From Isochrysis galbana (lineage: Eukaryota > Haptophyta > Isochrysidales > Isochrysidaceae): DNA of 64,000 nucleotides. Made by a program: the position numbers and the translations under genes. The notes under the pieces were generated by a model, which made no database searches, was not told the origin of the DNA, and saw nothing but the letters and a program-made list of their open reading frames with translations. The DNA is taken from the NCBI GenBank assembly GCA_018136815.1, contig CM030945.1, positions 161,811 to 225,810 on the forward strand, given 5' to 3'. Shown here piece by piece: positions 40,701 to 54,730 of the stretch. How positions within the stretch are numbered: the first letter of the stretch is position 1; the number at the start of each line of letters is the position of its first letter.

Positions 40701-40885
40701 AACTAAGTTTATACTTGGTTCGCCCATGGGGGGGCACGAGCGCCCCCCTCTCTCCACTCCTCCCCTGCCGTGGGGGGGGAACCACCCACCACCCATCCTC
40801 CTGGGCCATGCCTGATGGCTTTGCCAGGAGGCCACTGCCCTGCTGACCCATCCCTCTCCCCACAGGCACGCCTGGTTGTCGAGTC
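40701..40885 (+). mobile_element. Hairpin-family retroposon fragment
   Basis: AACTAAGT-TTAT-ACTTGGTT is followed by CGCCCATGGGGGGGCACGAG and a body (CTGCTGACCCATCCCTCTCC) like 38590-38838. The 3' boundary and TSD were not found. Confidence 0.6.
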
Positions 40886-41214
40886 GAGCGCTACCGGAGG
40901 GTTCTGAGCCACTCCGTCGCGAGCGGCACCGGCGGCTAGCGCGGCACTTTAGCCCTCCTCCCCGCCGGGAGTCGGGTGAATGAAATTCTGGGCTGGGTCG
41001 GGCAACCCCATTTGGGTGTCTGATTGGGGACGAACGGGGAAGAGGTGGAAGGAGGGCAGTTAAGGGCGGTGTTTAGCTAGTATCGGGAGGGCCGAAAACT
41101 AGTAGGTGTGTAGCCCAGAATCTTCAGAAGTGTGAAGGCAGAGCATGGGATTGGGGTTGACCGACAGGCTCCCCGGAGGGGAATTGGAATTGGTGCCTGA
41201 GAGAGGGTCGCGAG

Positions 41215-41290
41215 AGGCGCCCCCCCATGCTAAACCAAGTATAAACTTAGTTGGGGTCGGCTAGGATATAAAATAAATCAATAATTTATC
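41215..41290 (-). mobile_element. Hairpin-family end joined to a tail-like sequence
   Basis: CCATGCTAAACCAAGTATAA then ACTTAGTT is the 5' hairpin in minus orientation. It abuts GGGGTCGGCTAGGATATAAA, the tail word of copies A and B, in plus orientation. It sits immediately before copy B's TSD, so it is a target or an older truncated copy. Confidence 0.5.
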
Positions 41291-41307
41291 TTACACCCCT
41301 CCCCTCA

Positions 41308-42182
41308 GACTAATCTTATGATTGGTCGCCATGGAGGGGGGCCTCGCGCCCCCCCCACTCTCTCGACTCCCCTCATGGGGGGCGAGAACCATCCACCCCC
41401 CTGCGCTGCCTCTTGGCATGTAGGGGGGACTCACCCAGACTGACTGCCCAGACTCTCCCTGAGAGTCAGGCACAGATCGCACATCGCACGCCCTGGCCCG
41501 CGTTGGCCTGCTTCTCGCTCTGACCAACCCCTCCTCCCCCTGGCCCCCCCTGATCAGGAGCCCCCAGCCAGCTCCTGTCGACCGGCAGGGGCTCGAGAGC
41601 CAGCGAGGGAGAGGCAGGAGGGGCCAGGGCCATGCCCCAGCCTCACCTGCCCCCTGAGCTGTGCTCCCAGGCCCCTGCAGGCCTCCTGGGGACCTGAAGA
41701 GGGGCCGCAGGCGCGCGCCATGGGCCCCCGCCGCAGGGAAGAGAGGAGGAAGTGGGAAGAGGGAGGGGAGGGGGGAGTGGCAGCTCTCCCCTCCGGCGTT
41801 TACGTGTCTTCTCACCCCGTTTGGGTAAGAGAAGACGGGGGCACCAGAACCAGGAGGGAAGGGCCGCGGCTTGCCGCGGCGACTCGCCTCGGCGAGAGAG
41901 ATTAGCGCTTCTGGGCTCCCATTCACGAGTGCCCCCCCCCCCCTGCGTTGTTTTTACCCGAAAGGGGTTTTCCCCCAGCGTGGACTCGAGGAGAGGACGT
42001 GCTGGGGTGCGCGGGGTCGGTGCGTGCACTGGGGGGAGGACAAATATCGAGGGGAGGGGGCAGTGCCCCCTCCCCCCGGTAGCACTCGGACACCTGGCTC
42101 GTCAGGCATGGCGGGATTCCGGGACGGAAAAGTTGTGTCCAATTAGCTAGTGGGGTTGGCTAGAATATAACATTAATTATTT
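41308..42182 (+). mobile_element. Hairpin-family retroposon, copy B, with 17-bp TSD
   Basis: TTACACCCCTCCCCTCA is duplicated at 41291-41307 and 42183-42199. The element starts GA then CTAATC-TTAT-GATTGG and GTCGCCATGGAGG, and ends GAATATAACATTAATTATTT. It is the MITE-free sister of copy A and shows the empty site (GAGAACCATCCACC). Confidence 0.9.
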
Positions 42183-42199
42183 TTACACCCCTCCCCTCA

Positions 42200-43112
42200 A
42201 TAAACCTACATACACCATACGTGAACACAAGACTGCCAGGTGGCAGGTGGACGTCGGTACTCGGCTACTACGCAGTAGTATGCAACATGCGCTTTGGAAG
42301 CCGATGCCGTATGAACACAGACACCATGCATACGCACACGTGGCATGCATGCGAAAGAGGGGATACCCTCTCTTACCCAAGACCGCGCAGCCTGCAGAAC
42401 ACATCGCAAGCGAGAACATTAAGGCACCATACGAGCTCAGCTAGCGGTCCACATTCTCCATGGAGCTCATGCACCATCACACACGATAACTCACAAGCTT
42501 GAGGTGCTCGCGAAAGGCGCCAACGTCGTCGAATGGAATGTCCTACGCCCCTCGTGTGACGGGAGTGCTGCGGCACCGCGCCAAGTATTCCTGCGCCCCA
42601 CTCGATGGCAGGCGACCCTCGAACACGAGGACGCGGAGCCAAATGCCAGAAGCTGCGGGGACCTTGCTCGAGTCGGTGCGCGTGCATTGCGGCGAGGAGA
42701 CCTAAATATTCCATGGCACAGCACTCATGCTCATGCATCCAAATTGATTGCTGAACGGGATATGCACCGGAAACGCCCGCTAACCGAAGGCGCATTCCAA
42801 AGCGAGGAAGTGCGACGGCCATGCCGCGCAAGCGCCGTGCAATGAACTGCATACGTAAGAACCGACGCTAGCTTCCACAAGAGTTGCGGGTGTTGGCGGC
42901 GCGCATGCGCATCCACCCCCCCCCCCCCCCAGTCCTCACAACGCTAAAGCATGCCTCCTGCATCCAAGCAATGTGGGGCGCTCCGCTCCAGCCCGTCCTC
43001 TCCCAATTTCTAGCTTCTTCTCTTTATCCCTCTCGCATCCAAAACGAAGCATCCTGCGCCGCGTAGGCGCCCCTCCCCGTCGCAGGGTGCCAAACGATGG
43101 CGCGCGCATGTG
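42200..43112. other. No supported gene
   Basis: Open frames on both strands (for example plus 42535-42705, minus 42852-42373) show no recognisable family. A poly-C run sits at 42916-42930. The last part is the 3' flank of the AMPK-beta-like gene. Confidence 0.4.
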
Positions 43113-46341
<3,229 letters not shown>

Positions 46342-48244
46342 AGGGAGGAGGGAGACAGGGAGAGGGCGGGGGAGGGGGGGGGCCGGCGCCGCCCCGCCGC
46401 CCGTCGGCTGGGGCCCGCAGAGCGAGGCTCAGAGCGCCAGAGCCTTCTCTCACCTAAACGGGCTCTCTTTCTTCTGTATGGCCCCAGGGCCAAAATATCT
46501 TCTCTCTCTCACGGGGACACCACACACTCACTCTCTCTCTCCTCACTCGCACTCCAACCACTCTCTTCTCCGGTGGTACGCCCACTGATTTCATAGTTCT
46601 CCGAACGCCTCCTTTACGTCTTTCATGGCGCTGCTCCGGCTCTTCTCTCTTGCTCGTGGCACAGCACACCCACCTCTCCTCCTTCAACCTCATCTTCTGT
46701 TCTTTGAAAACACCCTTGAAATTTCACCAATTCTTGAAGTGGCCTCGCTTGCATCATGTGCTCCCTCGTTCTCAGGTCTCAATTCCATCCTCGCTAGAAC
46801 TCGAGTACGAGGTACTCGTACAGGAAGAAACAAGGCCATACGAATGAATCAAACGTTGAAAAGAATTGGCGGAAAAGTGCAGCTCCAGCTTCGAGCTGGC
46901 GTTCATCTGACGATCCACGTAACAAAAGGCTCTCTCTCCAAGTGTTCTTTGGCGCCACTCCGCTAGACACCTGTGCTCTCCGCGCTCTCTCTCCTCTCTC
47001 TCTCTGCTCCATAATTCGCTCTCTGGTCTCTCCCCTCTCCTCTCTCCCCTATCTCTCCCCTATCTCTCCCCTATCTCCCTCCTCTCTCCCTCCTCTCTCC
47101 CTCTCCCCTCTCCCCTCTCCCCTCTCCCCTCTCCCCTCTCCTCCGCTCTCTCCTCTCTCTCCCCTCTCCCCTCTCCCTTCCCTCTCTCCCTCTCGGCCCT
47201 CGTGGGGGGCGGCGGCGGCGGAGCCTCCCCCCCCCCCCCACCTTTCCCGCGCGGGAAGGGGGCGGGGGGGAAGCGCCCTCCCCTCCCGAGGAGCACAAGC
47301 AAGGCAAGGTCGTTCTTATTGTACCAAGTAGAGGAGAGAGGGACTACTCTACTTTCTATCAGGCAGGCCCAGACACGCTTGCTCCGCCCGCGCCGCCCGT
47401 TCCGGCCCGTGATTCGTCACGCACACGTGCGCCGGCACGGAACTCCTCCCCCCCTCACCCCACGCTCCTCCCCCGCCCCCCTCCCCCCCCCCTCCCCCGC
47501 CCTTCCCCCGTTGAGCCCGTGCTTCCATACTCATCTAGTGCTTTTCGCGCATTAGCATTAAGGTAATTACGCGTCCATTATTTCGCTTTGAGAGCTGCTT
47601 TAATGTGTGATGGCCATGGCCAGTGGAGGAGCCCTATGCCCTGTGCCTATCATCCTGGTTGCCACTAGCCACTGGCTGCGCTCTTGCCGTGGTGGAGTGC
47701 GTAGTGTGGGTGCTTGACCCATTTGGTTTGTCTACCTGTGTTGGGCCCGGCCAGAGTTTGGGTGGTCGAACACTATTTTAGTTTTAACTTCTAAAGGTGT
47801 AAAAATTAAAAAGTCAGGATTCAGGAAGTACGAAATACGTGGCGCGCGGCGCAGCCGCACGTACGTCGGGATAGCGGGGGCGATGCATCCCAATGGATGC
47901 CGGTGCTCCTCGACTACTGCCGATCTGCCACGCACCGTGGCGACGCCTCCGCCGCGCCATCCTTGTTGCTCTTGCACGCGGCGTATCGCCAGTGTGCAGT
48001 GTGCCGTCAGCACCGCACTGATACCACTCTGGCAACACCAGCTCCGCACCGAAGCACGCCGCCACCGGCCGCCACGGCCGGCGCCCTCGCCCCTCACCAC
48101 AGCCAAGAGCACGAACGAACCGCTAACCCTCGCCCCTCGTCCGGAGGAAACACCTCCTCCTCCTATGCGAGCATCACGCATCACCGCCAGTGCATCAGCC
48201 GGAGATCATAAACCCCAGCCGGAGACCATAAACAGCTACATTGT

Positions 48245-48270
48245 CATTGACAAAGTTGTATTTGTCAATG
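48245..48270. repeat. Perfect inverted repeat (hairpin)
   Basis: CATTGACAAA-GTTGTA-TTTGTCAATG: 10-bp arms, 6-base loop, in otherwise unremarkable sequence. Confidence 0.8.
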
Positions 48271-49535
48271 CGATTGTTAATTGTCTAGGAACTAAGGCCT
48301 GTAACCAGATAACTGGGTATCGTGCTACTCACCTACCCACATCCGATTTCCACTACCCACCTCCATGTGGGTAGGGGGGGGGCTACTACCCACTGGTTCC
48401 GAATAGTGAAATTCCACTATTCAGGATAATCACGCGGGTAGCGGCGGCAGAGCCGCCGTACAGCAGTGCGCAGTGCGCGCGCGCCGAAGACAAGCTCGGG
48501 CGCTTTGTATTGGTATTGGCCGCGCCCAGCGCAGCTGGCGGTGTCGTGCCCTTGCAGCGCTAATGCCAGCGCGCTGCCAGCAACTAGCAGCACATGCGGC
48601 CACGCAGAGTGGATGCGCGGGGTGCCGAGCCTGGTCCGCAGAATGACTCCCGCCGCCGGCCATCTGCCGGCAGCAACTGCCCGACGGCCGCATGCCCACA
48701 GCAGCATCTTCTTTGGCGACAGGTTCACCTCCCTCCCGCCTGCCGCCTCGCGCCGGCGCGCCGGCTCCCGCCTCTCAAAACGGACACCGCCGCAAAATAA
48801 GTAAAAAGAAGGCGACCTCCTTGCGTGCTCCTCGCGTTTTTAGGCTAAGTCGAGCGTTCAGGTAGCGCCGGTGCAAGGAACCGCCCCCTTGTGTGACCCT
48901 GATTCCCCCTTTGGTGTTGGCCGTTGGATTATATCGTGGCGCTATTTTACCTCGGTCTTCATCAACTCACTTAATGGTTTTCGAAAGATTCCCTCCTTAT
49001 TCCTGTGCGTAACTGTCGCCCCCGTCGGATCGTCCGTCGCTCTCTTGTCGGCATTCTCTTCCTTGTTCGGTCTGTCAGCAGGTTCAGGTTCCTGTGCGTT
49101 CCGTGATAAGGATACGTTAGTGTGGAGAGTGTTGACGTGAGTGTGGTGTCATCTCGTCGGTCCATCGGCCCCTAACCTTCTGTCGTCTGTCGTTCTTCGT
49201 TCGTCGCTCTCGTTCTCGTTCTCGTTCCCGTTCTCGTCCCTCGTTCTCAAAACTACCTCAATACCAAACCTCCCCACTCCCTCAGCCCCAGCCTATCAAT
49301 CCCGACCCCCCCAGCCATGTCCGCTCCGTCGTCGCGCTCGCCCTCGCCCAAGCCCGTCCTCCCGCCTTTCGCCTTTCTCTGCTGAGGAGGTGGTCCAGCC
49401 CGCCATTCCATCACTCCCGGCCATCTCAGCCGCGCCTCCCGCCGATCGTTTCCCTTCCGTCTCGTCGCATATCGAGCCCGTGGTCATGCTGGATCCGTCA
49501 CACTCGCTCGCTCGCTCAGTGCTCAGTCGCTCAAG

Positions 49536-49559
49536 GCGGCTTGCCTTCATTTGGTCTCC
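49536..49559 (-). repeat. Copy of TTGCCTTCATTTGGT motif
   Basis: GCGGCTTGCCTTCATTTGGT at 49536 is identical to 20841-20860 and inverted relative to the core of the 41-bp repeat at 50375. It could be a terminal inverted repeat pair bounding 49536-50415. Confidence 0.6.
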
Positions 49560-49595
49560 TTTCCCTCAGGGTTTCTTCCCCTCCCGCGGGGACTC

Positions 49596-49958
49596 TCACC
49601 CTACCATGAGCCCCCCCGCGAGCACCCCGAAGGAGAGGCCCAGGAGCACCCCGTACGCGACGAGAACGGCGTCGCCTTGGCTCGGCATGAGGGCGCGCCC
49701 CGAGAGGGCCTGGTAGACGCCCACGCCGAGCACGGCGTAGCCCGTCCCCTTGTGCGCGACCCGCCACACGGCGCGGCGTGTGGTGCGGGTGGCGGGCGTG
49801 CCGCGCACGAGCGCGTTGAGCGGCTGCAGCAGGGCGAGGGCGAAGGCGACGATCCCGAGCGTGTGATGGGGGTGCGAGAAGTGGCGAAGCGGGGAGAGTG
49901 GGGGACCCCGAGCATTGCTACGACGGTGAGGAGGGCGGCGACCGGCATGGCTTCTCAC
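49596..49958 (-). CDS. Cytochrome b561-type membrane protein, partial
   Basis: The frame has HHTLGIVAFALALLQPLNAL, then RRAVWRVAHKGTGYAVLGVG and VYQALSG, the pattern of the second half of a b561 core (histidines at HHTLG and VAHKG as heme ligands), and a last helix VAYGVLLGLSFGVLAGGLMV. The first helices are missing here and may lie in an upstream exon beyond 49958 that I could not place. Such proteins carry electrons across membranes. It lies between inverted copies of the TTGCCTTCATTTGGT motif. Confidence 0.55.
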   Translation of the reverse strand: MRSHAGRRPPHRRSNARGPPLSPLRHFSHPHHTLGIVAFALALLQPLNALVRGTPATRTTRRAVWRVAHKGTGYAVLGVGVYQALSGRALMPSQGDAVLVAYGVLLGLSFGVLAGGLMVG

Positions 49959-50009
49959 CGACCCCGCCCTTCTGCGCGCCGAAACTGACCGAGGGGTGGA
50001 ACGAGATGC

Positions 50010-50309
50010 TCAGCGACTGGGTCGTGTTGAAAGGGCTCCGCTCGTCCGTTTTGAGGTAGTCGACGCAAAGTGCCTCCAAGGGGAGCGGCTGGCCGTTGCG
50101 TGCCTCATGGAGTTGTTGCCCCCCCCCGGGATCGACGGCGGACTGATGCTGTCCAATGCTTCCGCAATAACCTGCATGGCAGATTTAGAAGTGCCATATG
50201 GCGGAAAGAGAGGTAAGATGAATTTTTTAAAGTTCTCGTCCATTTTTTTTATGATCCATTGCAATCGCTTGCGTACTAAATCATCAGCCGTCATTCCATT
50301 TGTAGACAT
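50010..50309 (-). CDS. Hypothetical AT-richer ORF
   Basis: Begins MSTNGMTADDLVRKRLQWII, then KKMDENFKKFILPLFPPYGT. The first 60 codons are AT-rich and look truly coding; the remainder becomes Arg/Ser-rich and is probably out of frame or intronic. No family recognised. Its composition recalls the ORF at 26120. Confidence 0.35.
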   Translation of the reverse strand: MSTNGMTADDLVRKRLQWIIKKMDENFKKFILPLFPPYGTSKSAMQVIAEALDSISPPSIPGGGNNSMRHATASRSPWRHFASTTSKRTSGALSTRPSR

Positions 50310-50374
50310 GGTTGAGCACTGTGAGGTGGGTGCCTTTGCTTAGATACTAGACATTTTTTGTACCGACGCATCGC

Positions 50375-50415
50375 GTATTGGGAAACGAGGGGTACCAAAT
50401 GAAGGCAAACGACCT
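50375..50415 (+). repeat. 41-bp exact repeat, copy 2
   Basis: Identical to 27611-27651. It is followed by CATGTCCGCTCCGTCG, a sequence also found at 49317, so this locus contains a local duplication too. Confidence 0.9.
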
Positions 50416-50599
50416 CATGTCCGCTCCGTCGCTCCGTCGTCTCGCTCGCCCTCGCCCATGCCCACCATTCATTCTCCCGCCTTGGAGGATGTGCCCGCTT
50501 CACCCGCCATTCCCAACTCCGCCGTGCCTTCCGCCGCCGCCTCCCTTCCGTCCCTTGTGGTTCCTTCCGTTCCTCGTTCCTCCTGTAACCTCCAGTCCG

Positions 50600-50920
50600 T
50601 CAAGATGTTTTGTGGCTCAGTGGTGAGAGGGGCGGGGTCAGTACGATGAGGGGGCCAGTGCAGGCGAATGCGTGCGGCGCGCGGCGCGCGCCCGGCGAGG
50701 GACTGGACAGTTGTGGTGAATGCTCAGCCCCTGCCAACAGGCAGGAGCTGAGAATGGTTGTGCAGGCCCACCCAGGGGGTGTCTGCGAGCTGGAGCGGGA
50801 AGGGGGCGCGAGGCCCCCATAGACCCCTACGTATAAAAGTAGGTTGGGGAGGAGTGGAGAGGGGGGGGGGGGGGCTCGTGCCCCCCCATGGCCATGGGTG
50901 AACCAAGTATGAACTTAGTT
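50600..50920 (-). mobile_element. Hairpin-family retroposon fragment
   Basis: AACCAAGTATGAACTTAGTT at 50901-50920 is the 5' hairpin in minus orientation. The body contains GGGGGGGCTCGTGCCCCCCC and GAGGCCCCCATAG. The 3' end is unclear; no TSD found. Confidence 0.55.
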
Positions 50921-50958
50921 GACCCGCAACAATATTAAATGGCATGATATCGGCACGT

Positions 50959-51075
50959 CATCATCACGAGATAAACACACAATTGCACACATATTAGCAC
51001 ACGGACCGAGCACGCCGTCATCACGTGATAAACACACAAGTGCACACATATCAGCACGCGGACCGAGCATACAAC
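50959..51075. repeat. 57-bp tandem duplication
   Basis: TCATCACGAGATAAACACAC and TCATCACGTGATAAACACAC head two adjacent units, both containing GCACACATAT and CGGACCGAGCA. Confidence 0.75.
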
Positions 51076-51251
51076 ATTATTTATGCCTATGCTGCTACCT
51101 TTCACAGCTGCGGGCGCAGTATGGAATTTCAAGCAAGATGGGGTTACGCGCGCATGACGGAAGATGAACTGAAAGAAAACGGAAAGGTGTGCTCCCTATT
51201 ATCCCTGCACGATAGCACGCCACAACCAATCATGGACATGTGTGCGTAACG

Positions 51252-53114
51252 TCATGTTGCGACGTCATCTTTCTGGCGCGCAAGCAGCTCCTTCAGCGAG
51301 TCGTGCAGCTGTGCCGCGACCAGGCGTTGCTGAGCACACAGCACCTCCATCTTCTTGGTGTACTGGATAAGCCGATCGTCCTCCGCCGCCGTGCTATCAA
51401 CCCCTCGACACTCTGGGCCGCGCATCGGTATCCCCCACACGGCAGGTCGCGACGCTGACTCGTAGGCGCGCACAGCGGCCAGCTGCTCTTCCAAGAGGGT
51501 CCGCATCGTTTGTAAGGCCGCATTGTGCGAGCCGACGATTGAGACACAGCCATTTTCAATGTCCGACACCGATGGCGTACTCTCGAAATGGCCCAGGCCG
51601 CCCGGCATCGCTTCTGCTCCTCTTGTGAAAGTCAGGGCAATAGGGGTGCACGGCATAGGCGCAGTCAGGGACTGAGGTGCGCCAAGCCAGAGCGGCTCCG
51701 CCCGCAGCGCGGGCGACGTAGGATCACACTTAGCCGTCCTCGGGAGCAACAAGGGGGTATGGCCAGCCCGAGCGGCCGCGACCAATGGTGAGCTCGCGTC
51801 ACCACTCGACACCGGCCATCCATCGAGCGGGCAGATACAAGATGCGCGCACAAGAAGTCCGTGCCGCGCCTCGCACTCAAAGTAGCGCCTACCAGATACG
51901 GCGCCGTCGTGCCGCCCAGCCGGTGCGTCGAGTGAGACGCCGAACCACTCACCCGGCCCGAGTGAAGCCTCACCGCGCCAGAGAAGGGTGGCAAGGTGCC
52001 ATCCGAAGTCGGAAGCCAGTGCGCTGGCACAGCCCACTCTCGGCCAAGAGATGCCCCCCGCAGCCCCGCACACCCGGAGTCGCTCGCCGGAGGCGAGGTC
52101 TCGCACGAAGCGGGCGAGCCTAGCGGCCCACCTCCGAGTTTGCCGACCGCGAGCGTGGGCCTGGATGAGCACTGCCTGTGAGGACGGCGGCGGCGGCGGC
52201 AGCGGTGGCAGAAGCGGGGGGCCGAGCGGCCGCGAGCGAGCCGCGGCGGTGTGCCGCAGTGCTAGTTGGATACGATGCGGGAGGAACGCCACACGATGCG
52301 AGACGAAGCGCGGAGAGCGCTCTATAAGCGCAAGATAGGCATGGCGGGCGAGCTGCCGGCACGTGGCGTTGGCGTCGGCAAGCAGCGCCTCGAGCTCCTG
52401 TGCTACCGCCGGCGCACACTTGCGGATGACTGCATCCCCACGCGAGTCGGCCGTCGCACCGTTTCGACGAGGCTGGCGGGAGAGGGCGAGCAGGATGACC
52501 TCGGCCCTCCGTCGGCGAGCCGCCACTCCTTGCTGTGATCCCTGGCTCGGCGAATGAGCGCTGCGCAGCGCGAGCGCAGCCGCGGCCGCCCTGGGCAGGA
52601 GCGTGAGCGCAGAAAGCGCGCATTCGTGCGCACGGTCGGCAGTAGCGGCGTACGAGGCCGCATGGTCGAGCAGGAGCGGCAAGAGCTCGATCGACACGCC
52701 GTCCCCCTCCGCATCGGCACGTGCTGCAGCTGCACCCAACAGTGAGCATGCAGCACCCACGGAGGCCGCCTGCGACGACAGCAGAGGAGAGAACAAAGCT
52801 CAAAGAAGCAACAGCGAAGGCGTGTGTACATCACGATGTGCCAAATGTGCCCCGCACATCCCTTGCAGTCCCGGACCCAGGCCCCCGCTCTCTCTCCTCA
52901 CCGAGAGAAAGAAACGCACCTGAGCAGAGAGGAGAGAGAGGCGGAGCGCGCTGCACAGCTGGGGCTTGGCTGCTGCGAGTTCGGCGGGCGACGCGGCGCG
53001 CACGGCGGGGATCAGAGCCAGTAGCGCCGCGCCTCCACCGCCGCCACGCGCTCGCACCGCCTCTACCGCACGGGCCGAGGCCTCGGCAAGCGCGCTGCCC
53101 GCCGACGGCGCCAT
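51252..53114 (-). CDS. CLASP/CLIP-like protein: TOG-type repeat, IQ motif, CAP-Gly, coiled coil
   Basis: Two exons, 53114-52920 and 52769-51252, joined in phase 0, give 570 residues. Residues ~70-235 are alpha-helical HEAT/TOG-like (SALTLLPRAAAAALAL, CAPAVAQELEALLADANATC, HAYLALIERSPRFVSHRVAF). Residues ~264-278 form an IQ motif (AVLIQAHARGRQTRR). Residues ~324-382 form a CAP-Gly domain (WFGVSLDAPAGRHDGAVSG, RRYFECEARHGLLVRASCI), with GRHDG replacing the usual GKNDG tubulin-tail-binding loop. The last 90 residues are helical (LLEEQLAAVRAYESAS, LHDSLKELLARQKDDV). Predicted to bind microtubule ends. TOG assignment is tentative; CAP-Gly is firm. Confidence 0.78.
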
Positions 53115-53899
53115 CGGCGCCGCACGCGGTTAGCGGCAGTAGCGGCACCAATATTCAGTTATTGTGCTGTTATTATGTAAAAATCTTGCTAGTACAAGGT
53201 TTGACAGGGAGAGATGTAGACACAGGACCCAAGGGCCGGAGGGAGGTGACACGCTAGTGCAGTCCGGATTCGGGCAAGGTCGCGCAGGCGGCTGAGGTCA
53301 ACAGCAAGTGGTAAGGGTTAGAGAGTTGGAAGAAGGACATATCTGCCGCACTATGCACTGTCTCGTGTGCACGTTTGTAAAGTCTTTGAGTCGCGGTAAC
53401 CATGACGACCTCGGTTTGCATGCAAGAATATTTTTATCTCAACGAAACTCGAATTCGGAGCCACGGGTATGGTCAGCTTGCCGTGAGCACTGGCCGCTGT
53501 TGTTTACACTGTGCTCCTGCGCGTGCTATCCGGGCACACAGGATTATTCGCAGAGGCCATTGGATGAACTATAGAGACAACAAGTGGGAGAAGGGCATGC
53601 AAATTCAAGTCATCGCAGGGCGTGTTCGTGTCTTGAAACAACAAACTTGCCCGTGGTGTTGTGCACATTCCTGCAATCGCGCAGTTTCTTATGCATCTTT
53701 GCTCGTCGCCGGTCTTCACGTTACCACATCGCAACAGCATCGGAGCTTAATGTGTGGCACGGGGTGCTATTCAACTCGTCTCGTCACCCCTCGGCGTCGG
53801 TGGAAGCGTAGGAGAATCGCGCTTCGCGGAGTTGTGTGTGCACGCATGGCGGTCTTGCTTGCCGCGTAGTGATAGGCACTGCCTCTGCGCTAGGTCCAT
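53115..53899. other. No supported gene
   Basis: A plus-strand frame at 53402-53869 (MTTSVCMQEYFYLNETRI) is open over 155 codons but Arg/Cys-rich in its second half and unlike any family I know. I leave it uncalled. Confidence 0.35.
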
Positions 53900-54730
53900 T
53901 CAGCTTAGACCCATGATGGAGTAGATTAGCATCGCGACAAAACAGGCGACCGTGATGCCGAGCACATCCACCAATACTTGCACGACGGGCGGGGACCCCA
54001 CCGCCGCACACCCATACCTGTCCAGCACCATCACGGTCACCACCGCAATGGCATTCGCGAGCACGACAATGAGCATGTACGAAAGCGAGATCGCGATCGC
54101 GTCGATGGAGTTGGCCTTCATCGAAAGCAAGCGCACGCGGGGAAAGGTGCAGATCCCCAGCGCAACTGCGAGGATTGCCCCCACTAGCACCTCTCGTGCC
54201 ACGACACGTGTGAAGTCGGATGGCACAATCTCGCCTGCACCTAGGCGACGAACAAGCTCTGCAATCGTCTGGCCGGACGAGTTGCCACCGCCTCCGACGA
54301 GCATGGTCAGAAACGCGGCGAGGACCACATGCTCCGCGATGAGGCCCTCAAATGCCTCTATCACCCAGCCCGAGGCTGACTGTACGAGCATCAGGCTGAG
54401 CAGCCAGGGGAAGCGTGCTCCAACGAGGTGCCAGATCGGAATGTCAAAATACATGGTGTGGACCACGCGCGGCTCAGCGGCGTGGGCATCTGAGCTTCCT
54501 GTCTGAAAGAAGATGGAGGGCCTCTTCCCCTCAGCAGCCGCAGCCCCTCGGCCAAAGAGCCGCCACGCGAGCGCTCTCCAAGCGTCGGAGGCTCTGAGCG
54601 ATGGTGTCGGCTCAGTTGAGGAGGGCACACTGGAGCCGATGAGGCGCGAGGCCTGTTCGGCCCGCCATGGCCGCACGCTCCACCATGGCCGAGCGTCGGC
54701 ACCCGCCATTCCCGCAGAGACTCCCGCCAT
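53900..54730 (-). CDS. MgtE/SLC41-type divalent cation transporter domain protein
   Basis: An intronless frame of 276 residues with a hydrophilic N-terminus of ~105 residues. An MgtE-like membrane domain follows: FPWLLSLMLVQSASGWVIEA, EHVVLAAFLTMLVGGGGNSS and GQTIAELVRRLGAGEIV, then helices VVAREVLVGAILAVALGICT, AIAISLSYMLIVVLANAIAV and VLVDVLGITVACFVAMLIYS. The GGGGNSSGQ stretch is the ion-path signature. One five-helix MgtE unit is present; SLC41 proteins usually have two, so it may dimerise. No cytosolic CBS/N domains are seen. Confidence 0.75.
   Translation of the reverse strand: MAGVSAGMAGADARPWWSVRPWRAEQASRLIGSSVPSSTEPTPSLRASDAWRALAWRLFGRGAAAAEGKRPSIFFQTGSSDAHAAEPRVVHTMYFDIPIWHLVGARFPWLLSLMLVQSASGWVIEAFEGLIAEHVVLAAFLTMLVGGGGNSSGQTIAELVRRLGAGEIVPSDFTRVVAREVLVGAILAVALGICTFPRVRLLSMKANSIDAIAISLSYMLIVVLANAIAVVTVMVLDRYGCAAVGSPPVVQVLVDVLGITVACFVAMLIYSIMGLS

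Larger units (their letters stand above)
46342..49595. other. Largely non-coding, low-complexity region
   Basis: CT-rich blocks (46980-47190), C/G runs (47215-47285, 47440-47510), and short frames without recognisable domains. A minus-strand frame at 48728-48417 has one weak hydrophobic helix. A perfect 10-bp-stem hairpin occurs at 48245-48270. No gene supported. Confidence 0.45.
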
